Part shown: piece by piece, positions 13,799 through 22,598 of the stretch | How the letters are laid out: each line of letters begins with the position of its first letter | Numbering within the stretch: the stretch's first letter is position 1 | Assembly: GCA_030447125.1 (NCBI GenBank) | Contig: JAUJLZ010000003.1 | Span: forward strand, 1 to 32,006 | Origin: Acidimicrobiales bacterium | Lineage (GTDB): Bacteria; Actinomycetota; Acidimicrobiia; Acidimicrobiales; CADCSY01 | Length of the DNA stretch: 32,006 nt | Reading direction: 5' to 3' | Program-made: the position numbers and the translations under genes | Notes under the pieces: model-generated | Seen by the model: the letters and a program-made list of their open reading frames with translations, nothing else | What the model was told of the DNA's origin: nothing | Databases searched by the model: none

Positions 13799-16231
13799 GT
13801 GGGCGCCGCCTGGAGCCGGGCCCGGGCCGAGCTGCGCCGGCGGTGGCGGGCAACGCTCGCCCTGGCCGTGCTGGTGGGCATCGCCGGCGGGGCCGCCCTC
13901 ACCGGGGTGGCCGGCGCCCGGCGCACCGAGAGCGCCATGGCCCGCTTCGTCGCCTTCAGCCAGCCCGCCGACGTGTTCGTGGTCAGCCCGGACGGCGCCC
14001 TCGACCTCGACTCCGTGGCCCGCCTGCCCCAGGTGGCCGACGCCGCCGACGACGCCTACGCCATCCTCACCCCGAGCACGCCCACGGGGGCGCCTGACCC
14101 GGCGGCCGTGGGGTCCATCAACCCCTTCGTGCGCACCCGCCAGCGCGGCCCGGTGGCCACCTCGGACATCCCCTACTTGGTCGAGGGCCGCCTCGCCGAC
14201 CCCCGGGCGCCGCTCGAGGTGGTGGTCAACGAGGAGGCGGCGGCCCGCCACGGCCTGCGCCCCGGTGACCGCTTCCGCATGTGGGCCTACACCCCCGAGC
14301 AGTTCGGGGGCGTGCTCGTCGAAGGGACCACCCTGCCCGAGGGCCGGGCGTTCGACTTCGAGGTGAGCGGCATCGTCCGCCTGCCCTTCGATCTCGACCC
14401 GCGACCCAGCGACCCGGAGGTGATCTACACCGGGCGAGGATCGATCCTGCTCGGTCCCGCCTTCTGGGCCGCCCACGGCCACGAGGTGGCTGCCTTCGGG
14501 GGCCAGGGCGACAGCGTCTCCCTGCGCCTGGACGACGGCAGCGACGGCGACGCCTTCCTGTCCGCCGTGCGGGCCCTACCCGGAGGCGAAGCCGCCGAGA
14601 TCCAGGTGGGCTCGGAGGCCGCCAAGGTCCAGGCCGAGGCCGAGCAGGCGACGGGGGTGGAGGCGGCTGCCCTGGTGGCCTTCGCCGCCCTGGCCGCGGT
14701 GGCCGGGCTCCTGGTGGTCGGCCAGGGCCTGGCCCGCCAGGTGCAGCTCGAGGCCAGCGAGCAGCCCTGCCTGCGGGCGCTGGGCATGACCCGCAGCCAG
14801 CTGCTCGGGGCCAGCCTGCTGTGGGCCGGCGCGGTGGCCGTCCCCGGGGCCGTCCTCGCCGTGGCCCTGGCCGTGGTCGCCTCGCCGCTCACGCCCGTCG
14901 GCCTGGCCCGGCGGGCCGAGATCGACCCCGGCCTCGCCGTCGACGTCACCGTGCTGGCCACCGGCGCCGGCGTCGTTGCCCTCGCCGTCCTGGCCCGGGC
15001 CGGGCTCAGCGCCTGGCGTCGCAGCTCCCCGTCTCCCACCGCCCACCATGGCGGCCGGCAGAGCCGCGCGGTCTCCGTCCTGGCCGGCGCCGGCGCCCCG
15101 CACCCGGCGGTGGCCGGGGTGGCCATGGCCCTCGACGGCCGGGGGGGCGACGGCGGCGGCGCGGCGCGCACCGCCGCGGTCGGGACCCTGGCGGCGGTGG
15201 CCCTCGCCGGCGCCGCCCTCACCTTTGGGGCCAGCCTCGACCACCTGGCCACCACCCCCGAGTTGCAGGGGTGGGCGTGGGACGTGGTGGTGGGCAACCC
15301 CAACGGGGAGGAGGACCTCGAGGTGCTCGGGGCCCAACGGCTGGAGGCCAGCCCGTATGTCGACGGCTTCAGCGCCGTCAGCGAGACCCTTGAGCCCCTC
15401 GTCGTCGGGGGCCTCCACCTCGACGCCGCCGGCATCGACCTGGTGTCCGGCCAGGTCTACCCGCCCCTCGTCGAGGGACGGCCCGCACGCGCTCCCGGCG
15501 AGGTCGTGCTCGGCGGGCGGAGCATGGAGCGCCTGGGGGTTTCGTTGGGCGAGCGGGTGGAGGCGCGGCTCGGGGGCCAGGACCTGTCGTTGCAGGTGGT
15601 GGGCCAGGCCGTGCTCAACCCAGCCGTGCAGTTCTCCTTCGCCCTCGACGAGGGCGCCGTGCTCTCCCTCGACCAGCTCCGCCAGGCACGCCCCGACGGG
15701 CCCACCACCCACTTCCTGGTGCGCTACGCCGAGGGCGTGGACAGCGGTGAGGCCTTTGCCGCCCTCCAGTCGGACTGGGGCAAGACGGTGTTGCGGTCCC
15801 AGCCGACGGTGGAGGTGGAGAACCTGCGCCGGGTGGCCGGCCTGCCCAACGCCGTGGCCGCCCTGGTCGCTGTCCTCGCCGCCGGGACGCTGGCCCACGC
15901 CGTGGTCACCTCGGTGCGGGCCCGGCGGGCCGACCTGGCCGTGCTCAAGACCCTGGGCTTTCGCCGGCGCGACCTCGCCGCCACCGTGGGCTTCCAGGCC
16001 TCCACCCTGGTGGTCAGCGCCCTGGCCCTCGGCCTGCCGCTGGCGGTGGTGGCCGGCCGTTGGGCGTGGCGAGTGGTGGCCGACGGCCTCGGTGCACCAC
16101 CGCCGGTGACCCCGCTCCTCGCGGTATCCCTCATCGCGCCGGCGGCCCTGCTCCTGGCCAACCTGGTGGCCGCCCTGCCTGCCCGGGCCGCCGCCCGCCT
16201 GCGCCCGGCCGTGGCCCTGAGGTCAGAGTGA
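13799..16231 (+). CDS. FtsX-like ABC permease (MacB family, two FtsX domains)
   Basis: 810 residues from GTG 13799. A first membrane helix (ATLALAVLVGIAGGAALTGVAG, split here as about 20-41) is followed by a large extracytoplasmic region with VVNEEAAARHGLRPGDRF, typical of MacB-like periplasmic domains. Three helices lie at about 280-400, with AAALVAFAALAAVAGLLVVG and the permease-turn motif CLRALGMTRSQLLGASLLWA. A second unit repeats the plan: a helix at about 463, an extracellular domain, then LAVLKTLGFRRRDLAATVGF and final helices ending LRPAVALRSE. The A-LG-(M/F)-x-R motifs couple to the ATPase. Such systems export lipids or peptides, or relay signals across the envelope. The substrate is unknown. 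Its stop overlaps the ATG of the following remnant by one base (TGATG). Confidence 0.9.
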   Translation: MGAAWSRARAELRRRWRATLALAVLVGIAGGAALTGVAGARRTESAMARFVAFSQPADVFVVSPDGALDLDSVARLPQVADAADDAYAILTPSTPTGAPDPAAVGSINPFVRTRQRGPVATSDIPYLVEGRLADPRAPLEVVVNEEAAARHGLRPGDRFRMWAYTPEQFGGVLVEGTTLPEGRAFDFEVSGIVRLPFDLDPRPSDPEVIYTGRGSILLGPAFWAAHGHEVAAFGGQGDSVSLRLDDGSDGDAFLSAVRALPGGEAAEIQVGSEAAKVQAEAEQATGVEAAALVAFAALAAVAGLLVVGQGLARQVQLEASEQPCLRALGMTRSQLLGASLLWAGAVAVPGAVLAVALAVVASPLTPVGLARRAEIDPGLAVDVTVLATGAGVVALAVLARAGLSAWRRSSPSPTAHHGGRQSRAVSVLAGAGAPHPAVAGVAMALDGRGGDGGGAARTAAVGTLAAVALAGAALTFGASLDHLATTPELQGWAWDVVVGNPNGEEDLEVLGAQRLEASPYVDGFSAVSETLEPLVVGGLHLDAAGIDLVSGQVYPPLVEGRPARAPGEVVLGGRSMERLGVSLGERVEARLGGQDLSLQVVGQAVLNPAVQFSFALDEGAVLSLDQLRQARPDGPTTHFLVRYAEGVDSGEAFAALQSDWGKTVLRSQPTVEVENLRRVAGLPNAVAALVAVLAAGTLAHAVVTSVRARRADLAVLKTLGFRRRDLAATVGFQASTLVVSALALGLPLAVVAGRWAWRVVADGLGAPPPVTPLLAVSLIAPAALLLANLVAALPARAAARLRPAVALRSE

Positions 16232-16875
16232 TGAACGAGGAGCTGGCCGAAGCTCGTGGGCTGCGGCCCGGCGACACCCCGGTCATGTCGGCCTACGCCG
16301 CCGACCAGTTCTTCGAGCTGTTGGAGGGAGAGGCGGCGCTGGGGAACCTTCCTCCCCGAGGCCCCCGCCTCGACTTCGCCGTCACCGGTGTGGTCCGCCA
16401 CCCTCGCCACGTCACCCCCTACGCCAGCGACGATGAGGTCGTCTACCTCTCCAAGCAGAACCTCCTCTTGACCCCTGCGTTCCACCGGCGCTACGTCGAG
16501 ACACTGATCGTCGGATCGGCCAGCTCCCTCGTCGCCGTGGCCGTGGCCGTGGCCCTTGGCGGCGCCGTGCTGGCCTTGGTGGTGGCGGTGGCCGCCTCAC
16601 CGTTGCTGCCGGTGGGCCTGGCCCGCCTGGCTGAGCCTGACCCGGGCGTCTCGGTCGACGGCGTCGCTCTGGGAACCGGTCTCGTGGCCACCGTTGTGCT
16701 CGTCATGACCATGGCTGGCGTTGCCGCCAGGTGGTCGTCCCGGCTGCCGGGGAGCCCCGGAGCCTCCGTCCCCGTCGGAGCCAGCCGGCCGTCGGCCATC
16801 GCCCGGCCCCTCACCGGTGCCGGGCTTGTCCTGGCGGGCAATCCCGCCGTGTACGACCTCCTCAGATCGGAGTAG
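16231..16875 (+). pseudogene. Truncated FtsX-like permease remnant with an internal deletion
   Basis: The 214-codon frame starts NEELAEARGLRPGDTPVMSA, matching the middle of the preceding permease (its NEEAAARHGLRPGDRFRMWA). It follows it through DFAVTGVVRHPRHVTPYAS, then jumps after HRRYVETLIVG to the later segment AVAASPLLPVGLARLAEPDP (partner VVASPLTPVGLARRAEIDP). It ends LLRSE, like the C-terminus of the full gene. The N-terminal helix, the first transmembrane pair and the whole second FtsX unit are missing, so it is unlikely to form a transporter. It appears to be a decayed tandem copy whose deletions stayed in frame. It lies 5 nt before the next gene and may be kept only for transcriptional or translational continuity. 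Confidence 0.65.
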
Positions 16876-16880
16876 CCGCC

Positions 16881-19013
16881 ATGGCCGTCACCATCGACCA
16901 CAGTGACGTCGTGCCACCCGCACTCGTCCCCCCCTCGCCGCCCCTGGAGTGGCATCCGAGCGTCTTCCTGGTGCCGGTCGCACTCCTCCTCCTTGTCGCA
17001 GGGCTGGCCGTGGCCGGGCGTGACGGGCTCACCGGGACCGAGGTCGTCCGGGCCGGGGTGGTGGTGACCTGGGCGGTGGCGGGCGCCGTGCTCGTCACCC
17101 GACGCCCGCTGCGGGCGCTGGGCCTGGTCGTGCTCGCCGGCGTGGGCGCCGCCGCCGTCGCCTGCCTGGCTGATGCCGCCCTATCCACCGGGTGGACCGC
17201 TACCCCAGGGTTCCTGGCCGGATTGGCCCTGCCCTTGAGCGTCGCCCTGCTCCCGGCCACCGCCCTGCACCTGTTGCTCGGCCTGCCCAACGGACGCCTC
17301 GGCACCCGGGCCCGAAGCGTCGGCGCCGGGGTGGGCTACGCCCTCGGCGTGGCTCTCGGCCTGGTCCTGTGGAGCCAACGGCCGTCACTTCCCACCTGGC
17401 CGCTGTGGCTGGCCGGATTGGTCGTCCTGGCCGTCGGCCTGGGCCCGGCCAACCGCCGCTACGTCCGCAGTGCCGGCCTCGAACGCCAACGCCTCCAGTG
17501 GTTGGGGTGCGCCCTGGTCGTGGTGGTGGAGGCGGCCCTGATCGTGACCGCCCTGCGCGTCCTGGTCGACTGGCCGCCCCAAGGCGCCCTGGTGGCCGGA
17601 GCGGCCAGTGCCCTGGTCCCTTTGTCCCTGGCCGCCGGCACGTCCGCCCGCCTGGTCACCAGGGTGGATCGACTGCTGGTGCACACGGTCTCGTTCACCG
17701 GGCTCAGCGGCGTCGTGGTGGCCGTGTACCTGGTGATCGTCCTCGGCCTGGGCCGCATCCCCGACGACACCGAACGGGGTTTGTTGGTGCTGTCCATGGT
17801 CGCTGCGGTCGTGGCCGCCGCGGTCTACCTCCCCGCCCGGGAGCGGCTCAGGGAGGTGGCCAACCGACTGGTCTACGGCGAGCGGGAGGCGCCCGATACG
17901 GTGCTGCGCACCTTCGGCAGCCGCCTCTCCAGGGCCATCCCCATGGACGAGCTCCTCCTCCAGTTGGCCGAGTCGCTGCGCAAGACCATGGCGCTGGAGG
18001 CCGCCGAGGTGTGGACCGGCTCCTCGGGTGTCCTGGTGCGCGCCGTGTCGGTGCCCGATCGGGCGCCGCAGCGGATCACCCTGGGCCCCGCCGAGTTGCC
18101 CGTGGTCACCCGCGCCGGGGTGTCGGGGCCGGCCTGGCTGGCGGTGTGGCTCCCGTCGCTGCTTCGTGGGCGTCAGGACATCCAGCTCCGGGTGGCGCCC
18201 GTGACCCACTCCGGCGAGCTGCTCGGCCTCATCGTGGCCGAGCGCCGCAGCACCGGCGACATCTTCAGCGAAGAGGACGAGCGGGTGCTCACCGAACTGG
18301 CCCGCCAGGTCGGCCTGGCCCTGCACAACGTCGCCCTCGACTCGGCCCTGCAGGCCAGTCTGGACGAGGTGCGCCGCCAGGCCGAGGAGCTGCAGGCGTC
18401 ACGCGCCCGCATCGTGGCCACGGCCGACGCCGAACGCCGCCGCATCGAGCGCAACCTCCACGACGGCGCCCAGCAGCACTTGGTGGCCCTGGCCGTCAAC
18501 CTCCGTCTGGCCCGGGACTTCGTGGACGAGGATCCCGAGGTTGCTGCAGCCATGCTCGGCGAGCTGGCCACCAGCATCAAAGACACCATCGCCGAGCTGC
18601 GCGACCTGGCCCACGGCATCTACCCGCCCCTGCTCATGGACAGTGGGCTGGACGCGGCCCTACGCGCCGCGGCCAGCCGCAGCCCCTTGGCGGTGGAGGT
18701 GGAGGCCGACGACGTCGGGCGCTACCCCACCGAGGTCGAGGCGGCCGTCTACTTCTGCTGCCTCGAGGCGCTGCAGAACGCGGCCAAACACGCGCCGGGA
18801 GCTACGGTCCGGGTCCGGGTCTGGTGTCCGGTCGACGGCGACGAGCTGTGCTTCGAGGTGGTCGACGACGGCCCCGGCTTCGACTCCGAACTGGTGCGGC
18901 GGGGCCACGGCTTCATCAACATGTCCGACCGGCTGGGCGCCATCGGCGGTCAGATCGAATGGGCGTCGGAACCGGGCAGGGGAGCCCAGGTCTCGGGTCG
19001 CGTCCCCGTCTGA
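16881..19013 (+). CDS. Membrane sensor histidine kinase, NarL/DesK (HisKA_3) type, with GAF domain
   Basis: 710 residues from ATG 16881, chosen because the sequence upstream belongs to the permease remnant. Residues about 25-330 hold many hydrophobic helices (for example VFLVPVALLLLVAGLAVAG and VVVAVYLVIVLGLG). A conserved juxtamembrane segment RLREVANRLVYGEREAPDTV leads into a GAF-like domain (about 360-480). A coiled linker (SLDEVRRQAEELQASRARI) precedes the dimerisation/phosphoacceptor helix RRRIERNLHDGAQQ with His527. The ATPase domain has CLEALQNAAKH (N box), VVDDGPGF and a glycine box near RGHGFINMSDRLG. No cognate regulator is adjacent; the regulators at 21169-22307 lie beyond the paralogous minus-strand kinase. 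The gene's 3' end overlaps that kinase by 64 nt. Confidence 0.92.
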   Translation: MAVTIDHSDVVPPALVPPSPPLEWHPSVFLVPVALLLLVAGLAVAGRDGLTGTEVVRAGVVVTWAVAGAVLVTRRPLRALGLVVLAGVGAAAVACLADAALSTGWTATPGFLAGLALPLSVALLPATALHLLLGLPNGRLGTRARSVGAGVGYALGVALGLVLWSQRPSLPTWPLWLAGLVVLAVGLGPANRRYVRSAGLERQRLQWLGCALVVVVEAALIVTALRVLVDWPPQGALVAGAASALVPLSLAAGTSARLVTRVDRLLVHTVSFTGLSGVVVAVYLVIVLGLGRIPDDTERGLLVLSMVAAVVAAAVYLPARERLREVANRLVYGEREAPDTVLRTFGSRLSRAIPMDELLLQLAESLRKTMALEAAEVWTGSSGVLVRAVSVPDRAPQRITLGPAELPVVTRAGVSGPAWLAVWLPSLLRGRQDIQLRVAPVTHSGELLGLIVAERRSTGDIFSEEDERVLTELARQVGLALHNVALDSALQASLDEVRRQAEELQASRARIVATADAERRRIERNLHDGAQQHLVALAVNLRLARDFVDEDPEVAAAMLGELATSIKDTIAELRDLAHGIYPPLLMDSGLDAALRAAASRSPLAVEVEADDVGRYPTEVEAAVYFCCLEALQNAAKHAPGATVRVRVWCPVDGDELCFEVVDDGPGFDSELVRRGHGFINMSDRLGAIGGQIEWASEPGRGAQVSGRVPV

Positions 19014-21160
19014 GCCCCGCCTGCCCCTTCCCCCCAGCCCCCGGCCCGTTCTGACGAGGAGGGGGCGGAGGAGGCGGGGGCGGGGGCGGTCGGGACCCGG
19101 CCGGTCACGCGGGTGCCCTGGCCTGGGCGCGACCGAACCTCCAGCCTCCCGCCCAGGGCCTCCAGCCGATCGCCCATGTTCTTCATGCCCGCCCCGCACC
19201 CCGCCGCGCCGGGGTCGAACCCCTCCCCGTCGTCCTCCACGGCGAAGACCAGCTCAGCGTCTCGATCGACCAGGTGAACCCCGACCCTCGAGGGTCGTCC
19301 GTGCTTGGCCGCGTTCTGGAGCGCCTCCAGGCAGCAGAAGTACACCGCACCCTCGACGCCCCTGGCGTAGCGGACCACACCGTCACCCACGACGTCGACG
19401 CGCAGGTGCGACCGTTCCCCATGGGCCCGAAGGGCGGCCACCAGGCCCTGGTCGGCCAGCACGGGTGGATAGTCACCCCGAGCGAGGGTGCGCAGGCTGT
19501 CGATGGCCTCGCCCGCCAGCTCCTCCAACAGGGCCAGGAGCGAGCGGAGCTCGTCGGGATCGTCGTCGAGGATGTCGCGGGCCAACCCGAGCTGCACCCG
19601 CAGCGCCACGAGGTACTGCTGGGCTCCGTCGTGGAGGTCACGCTCGAGGCGCCGCCGTTCCTCGTCCTGGGCCGACACCAACCGCTCCCTGGAAGCTCGC
19701 AGGTCGTCGAGACGACCGACCAGCTCCTCGGTGAGGCGCACGTTGCGCAGCACGTGGCCAGCCTGGGCGGCCAGGTCGGACACCAGGGCCAGCTCCCTCG
19801 GCCTGATCGCCTCCCCCGCCCGCATGCTCAGCGTCAGGGCGCCGAGGATCTCGCCCTGATGGCGCACGGCGATGGCGAGGTCGTAGGGAGCGACCAGGGC
19901 CAACTCGTCGCCGTCAAGGGCCATCACCGCCTCCACCCCCTCCCCCTCGGGCCAGTACGCCGCGGTGCGCAGCTCCTCGTCGACGCGGAGCCACACCTCG
20001 GCCCGGGCGGCACCGGTCGCCTCCCCCAGGAGCTGGGCCATCTGCGCCAACAGCGCCCGCGTACCAGGTCGCTCCCCCATCCGTTGCGAGAACTGGCGCA
20101 ACACCTCGTAGGGGCTGGCCCGACGCCCGTAGACGGCGCGGTCGGCCACGCCCTGGGCCCGGCGGCGTACGGGCTCGAAGGCCAACGCCACCACGGCGGT
20201 GGCGCCGATCGACAGGGCCAGGTCGGGCTGGTCCCCACTGCCCACCACCGTGCCCAGTCCCACCACGATGACGACGTAGACGAGGGTGACGAAGCTGGCC
20301 AGCGCCCCGAAGACGAGGGTCTTGTTGATGACGAGCTCGATGTCGTACAGCCGGTGCTTGAGCACGGCGATGGCGGCGGCGACGGGCAGGGCCACGGTCA
20401 CCACCTGGGCCAGGTTCTCCACCCAGCGGTTCTCGTAGCCCAGGGCGAAGAGCGTCCAGCCGAGGGCCAGGACGACGACCACCAAGGCGCCGGCGTAGCA
20501 GACCCACTGGTACTGCAGGCGCTGCTCGCCGGTGGCACGGCGGCCTCGCGCCAACAGCGAGACGATCGTCACCAGGCCCAGGCTGAGCAGGACGAGGCTC
20601 CCGACGAGCTTGAGCGTGGCCCCCTCGACGGGGAGCATCCCGAAGGGGTTGTCGACAAAGGTGTAGTTGAACAACGGCCCGTCGGCCACCATGGCGGCGA
20701 CGGTGAAGGCGGCGCCGGCGGCCAGGAAGACCCCGGCGAAGGGTCGCCAACGGGGGGAGGCCAGCCGGCCTTCGGGGAAGACGAGGAACATCAGCCCCGT
20801 CATCGTCCACCCCGTGATCCAGATCCAGTTGGCCAGCCAGGCCGCCAGACCGCCGCCGGGCTGGGCGCCGGGGCGGCTGAGCAAGGCATAGACGGCATAA
20901 CCGTCGGCCACGAGCCAGATCGACGTGGTCATGCCGATGGCGATGAAGAGCCAGGCCAGCGGGGCCTGGGCCTGGCGGGCCACGATGAGGGCGCCGAGCA
21001 CGGGCAGGGTGACGAAGAGCAGCGACACCACGGTCGAGGCCTGGCGAGAGGCGAAGTCGAGGGGGACCGGCGTGGAGAAGGTGACCACCTGGAGCACCAG
21101 GCCGAGCGCGGTCAGGGCCAGCGCGGCGGCGGCGGCCGACCAGGCCAGGCGGACCCTCAC
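18950..21160 (-). CDS. Membrane sensor histidine kinase, NarL/DesK type (paralogue of the plus-strand kinase)
   Basis: 736 residues from GTG 21160, which lies 8 nt after the stop of the receiver-only regulator, so the two are likely cotranscribed. The N-terminal half has multiple membrane helices (RLAWSAAAAALALTALGLVL, FLVFPEGRL, VTVALPVAAAIAVL and others). Then comes the same juxtamembrane motif as its paralogue (GVADRAVYGRRASPYEVL), a GAF-like domain and RRRLERDLHDGAQQYLVALR with His510. CLEALQNAAKHGRPS and VEDDGEGFDPG mark the ATP site. An extra Ser/Ala/Gly tail of about 45 residues follows the catalytic core and spans the 64-nt convergent overlap. It probably phosphorylates one or both regulators immediately upstream. 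The signal sensed is unknown. Confidence 0.92.
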   Translation of the reverse strand: MRVRLAWSAAAAALALTALGLVLQVVTFSTPVPLDFASRQASTVVSLLFVTLPVLGALIVARQAQAPLAWLFIAIGMTTSIWLVADGYAVYALLSRPGAQPGGGLAAWLANWIWITGWTMTGLMFLVFPEGRLASPRWRPFAGVFLAAGAAFTVAAMVADGPLFNYTFVDNPFGMLPVEGATLKLVGSLVLLSLGLVTIVSLLARGRRATGEQRLQYQWVCYAGALVVVVLALGWTLFALGYENRWVENLAQVVTVALPVAAAIAVLKHRLYDIELVINKTLVFGALASFVTLVYVVIVVGLGTVVGSGDQPDLALSIGATAVVALAFEPVRRRAQGVADRAVYGRRASPYEVLRQFSQRMGERPGTRALLAQMAQLLGEATGAARAEVWLRVDEELRTAAYWPEGEGVEAVMALDGDELALVAPYDLAIAVRHQGEILGALTLSMRAGEAIRPRELALVSDLAAQAGHVLRNVRLTEELVGRLDDLRASRERLVSAQDEERRRLERDLHDGAQQYLVALRVQLGLARDILDDDPDELRSLLALLEELAGEAIDSLRTLARGDYPPVLADQGLVAALRAHGERSHLRVDVVGDGVVRYARGVEGAVYFCCLEALQNAAKHGRPSRVGVHLVDRDAELVFAVEDDGEGFDPGAAGCGAGMKNMGDRLEALGGRLEVRSRPGQGTRVTGRVPTAPAPASSAPSSSERAGGWGEGAGGAQTGTRPETWAPLPGSDAHSI

Positions 21161-21168
21161 CTGGCCGG

Positions 21169-21570
21169 TCAGAGGGTGTGCAGGACGCCGTCGCCGTTGC
21201 GCTCGTCCCACAGGCGCCGTAGCACCGCGGGGGCCAGCTCCTCTTTGTTGACGTAGGCGGCGGCGCCGCTGGTGTAGGCGTCTCCCGGCAGATCGGCCAG
21301 TGGGTAGGTCGAGCACAGGAACACCACCGTCCCGGGTGACTGGGCGACGATCTGGCGGGTCGCCTCGATGCCGTTGATGCCCGGCATGTTGATGTCCATC
21401 AGTACCAGGCCCGGGTGCAGTGCTGCCACCCGTTCGAGGGCCTCCTCCCCCGTCTCGGCCTCCCCCACCAGGTCGAAGCCGTCGGCCCGGCGCAACACCG
21501 CGGCCGCGGCCAGGCGAAAGGGCCGCTGGTCGTCGACGACCAGCACGGGGACGGCGACGTCCTGGTGCAC
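21169..21570 (-). CDS. Receiver-only response regulator
   Basis: 133 residues consisting of a single receiver domain: VLVVDDQRPFR with the acidic pair, phospho-acceptor D59 in LVLMDINMPGINGIEATRQI, and K in AAYVNKEELA. There is no output domain, so it may work by protein contact, as a phosphate sink, or as an intermediate in a relay. The start is GTG 21570; the purine-rich GGGAGG just upstream is close for a ribosome-binding site. It lies between the NarL-type regulator (50 nt away) and the kinase, in the same orientation. The module therefore has two receivers and one kinase in a row. Confidence 0.88.
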   Translation of the reverse strand: MHQDVAVPVLVVDDQRPFRLAAAAVLRRADGFDLVGEAETGEEALERVAALHPGLVLMDINMPGINGIEATRQIVAQSPGTVVFLCSTYPLADLPGDAYTSGAAAYVNKEELAPAVLRRLWDERNGDGVLHTL

Positions 21571-21620
21571 CCTCCCATCCTGCCAGCCGGCGACCGCCCC
21601 AACCAGGGTAGGAGCAGGCG

Positions 21621-22307
21621 TCAGGAGGTGTGGGTACCACCCCTGGCGCGATCGGCCAGGTAGAGCAGCACGGCCTTGACCCTGCGGTTCACGTCGCGCT
21701 CCTCCGACAGGCCCAGCTTGGAGAAGATGGAGTTGGTGTGCTTCTCCACCGCCCGCTCGCTCAGCACCAGGCTGGCGGCGATGGCGGCGTTGCTCTTGCC
21801 CTGGGCCATCTCGCCCAGGATCTCCCCCTCTCTTGGCGTCAGGCGGTGGAGGTCCGAACGCGAACGCGGCGACGTGGCCGCCACCAGCGCGTCGACCACC
21901 TTGGCGTCGATCACCGACCCCCCCTCGGCCACGTCGCGGATGGCGCCGAGGAGCTCCTCGACGTCGCCCACCCGCTCCTTGAGCAGATAGGCCCGGCCCT
22001 CGGAGCCCTCGGCCAGCAGGGCCACGGCGTAGGCCGGGTTGGCGTACTGGCTCAACACCACCACGCCGATATCGGGATGCTCGGCTCGGAGCTGCGCCGC
22101 GGCCCGGATGCCCTCGTCGGTCCCGGTGGGCGGCATGCGGATGTCGGTGACCACCACGTCGGGCTTCTCCGCTTCGATCAGCGCCAGCAGGCCGGGCAGG
22201 TCCCCGCACACCCCGGCCAGCTCCAGGTCGTGGTGGCTCTCGACGAGGCGGGCCATGCCCTCGCGCAACAACACGTTGTCTTCGGCCAGCACCACGCGGA
22301 TCGCCAC
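21621..22307 (-). CDS. NarL/LuxR-family response regulator
   Basis: 228 residues from GTG 22307. The receiver shows VVLAEDNVLLREGMARLVES, phospho-acceptor D55 in VVVTDIRMPPTGTDEGI and K in YLLKERVGDVEELLGAI. The output domain is a LuxR HTH: LTPREGEILGEMAQGKSNAA, then LSERAVEKHTNSIFSKLGLS. The receiver is strikingly similar to the receiver of the cyclase fusion at 7515 (shared VVxLSQY, DIRMPP and LLKxR motifs), which suggests a shared or recently diverged signalling partner. It probably forms a two-component system with the kinase at 18950-21160. Longer in-frame starts extend into low-complexity sequence and were rejected. Confidence 0.92.
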   Translation of the reverse strand: MAIRVVLAEDNVLLREGMARLVESHHDLELAGVCGDLPGLLALIEAEKPDVVVTDIRMPPTGTDEGIRAAAQLRAEHPDIGVVVLSQYANPAYAVALLAEGSEGRAYLLKERVGDVEELLGAIRDVAEGGSVIDAKVVDALVAATSPRSRSDLHRLTPREGEILGEMAQGKSNAAIAASLVLSERAVEKHTNSIFSKLGLSEERDVNRRVKAVLLYLADRARGGTHTS

Positions 22308-22335
22308 GGTCAGCGACGGTAGTGCCTGGGCTGCG

Positions 22336-22587
22336 GTGGCACCGGGCCCGGTTCCTGGCGCTACCGTCGAGCGCCCGACCCGACCCTTCCGCATCGCCGG
22401 AGCGGTCATCGGCGGCGTGACCGCCCTCGAGGTGGGCGCGACGCTGGGTGGCGTGGTGTTCAGCGACCACGCCCTCCTCGCCTGGGCGCTCGGCGCGCTG
22501 TCCATGGCCGTGGCCGCCGCCGCCTTCGGCACCGTCCCCCACCCACCCTCCTCGGTACGAGAGCAGGCCGCACCGCACCCGAGCTGA
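22336..22587 (+). CDS. Possible small two-helix membrane protein
   Basis: This 83-codon frame lies between the divergent NarL regulator and the convergent flavoprotein. From a GTG at 22336 it encodes FRIAGAVIGGVTALEVGATL and LLAWALGALSMAVAAAAFGT, two hydrophobic stretches of helix length joined by a short acidic turn. No family is recognised and no clear ribosome-binding site precedes the GTG. The hydrophobic pattern and position (the only gene candidate in a 290-bp gap) favour a real gene. A chance open frame in GC-rich DNA cannot be ruled out. Confidence 0.4.
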   Translation: MAPGPVPGATVERPTRPFRIAGAVIGGVTALEVGATLGGVVFSDHALLAWALGALSMAVAAAAFGTVPHPPSSVREQAAPHPS

Positions 22588-22598
22588 CACCTCCGGGA

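Noticed and set aside
19274..21256. Plus-strand frame of 660 codons opposite the minus-strand histidine kinase
   Set aside because: No domain motifs, strongly biased composition (His, Gln, Gly), fully explained as a shadow of the kinase.
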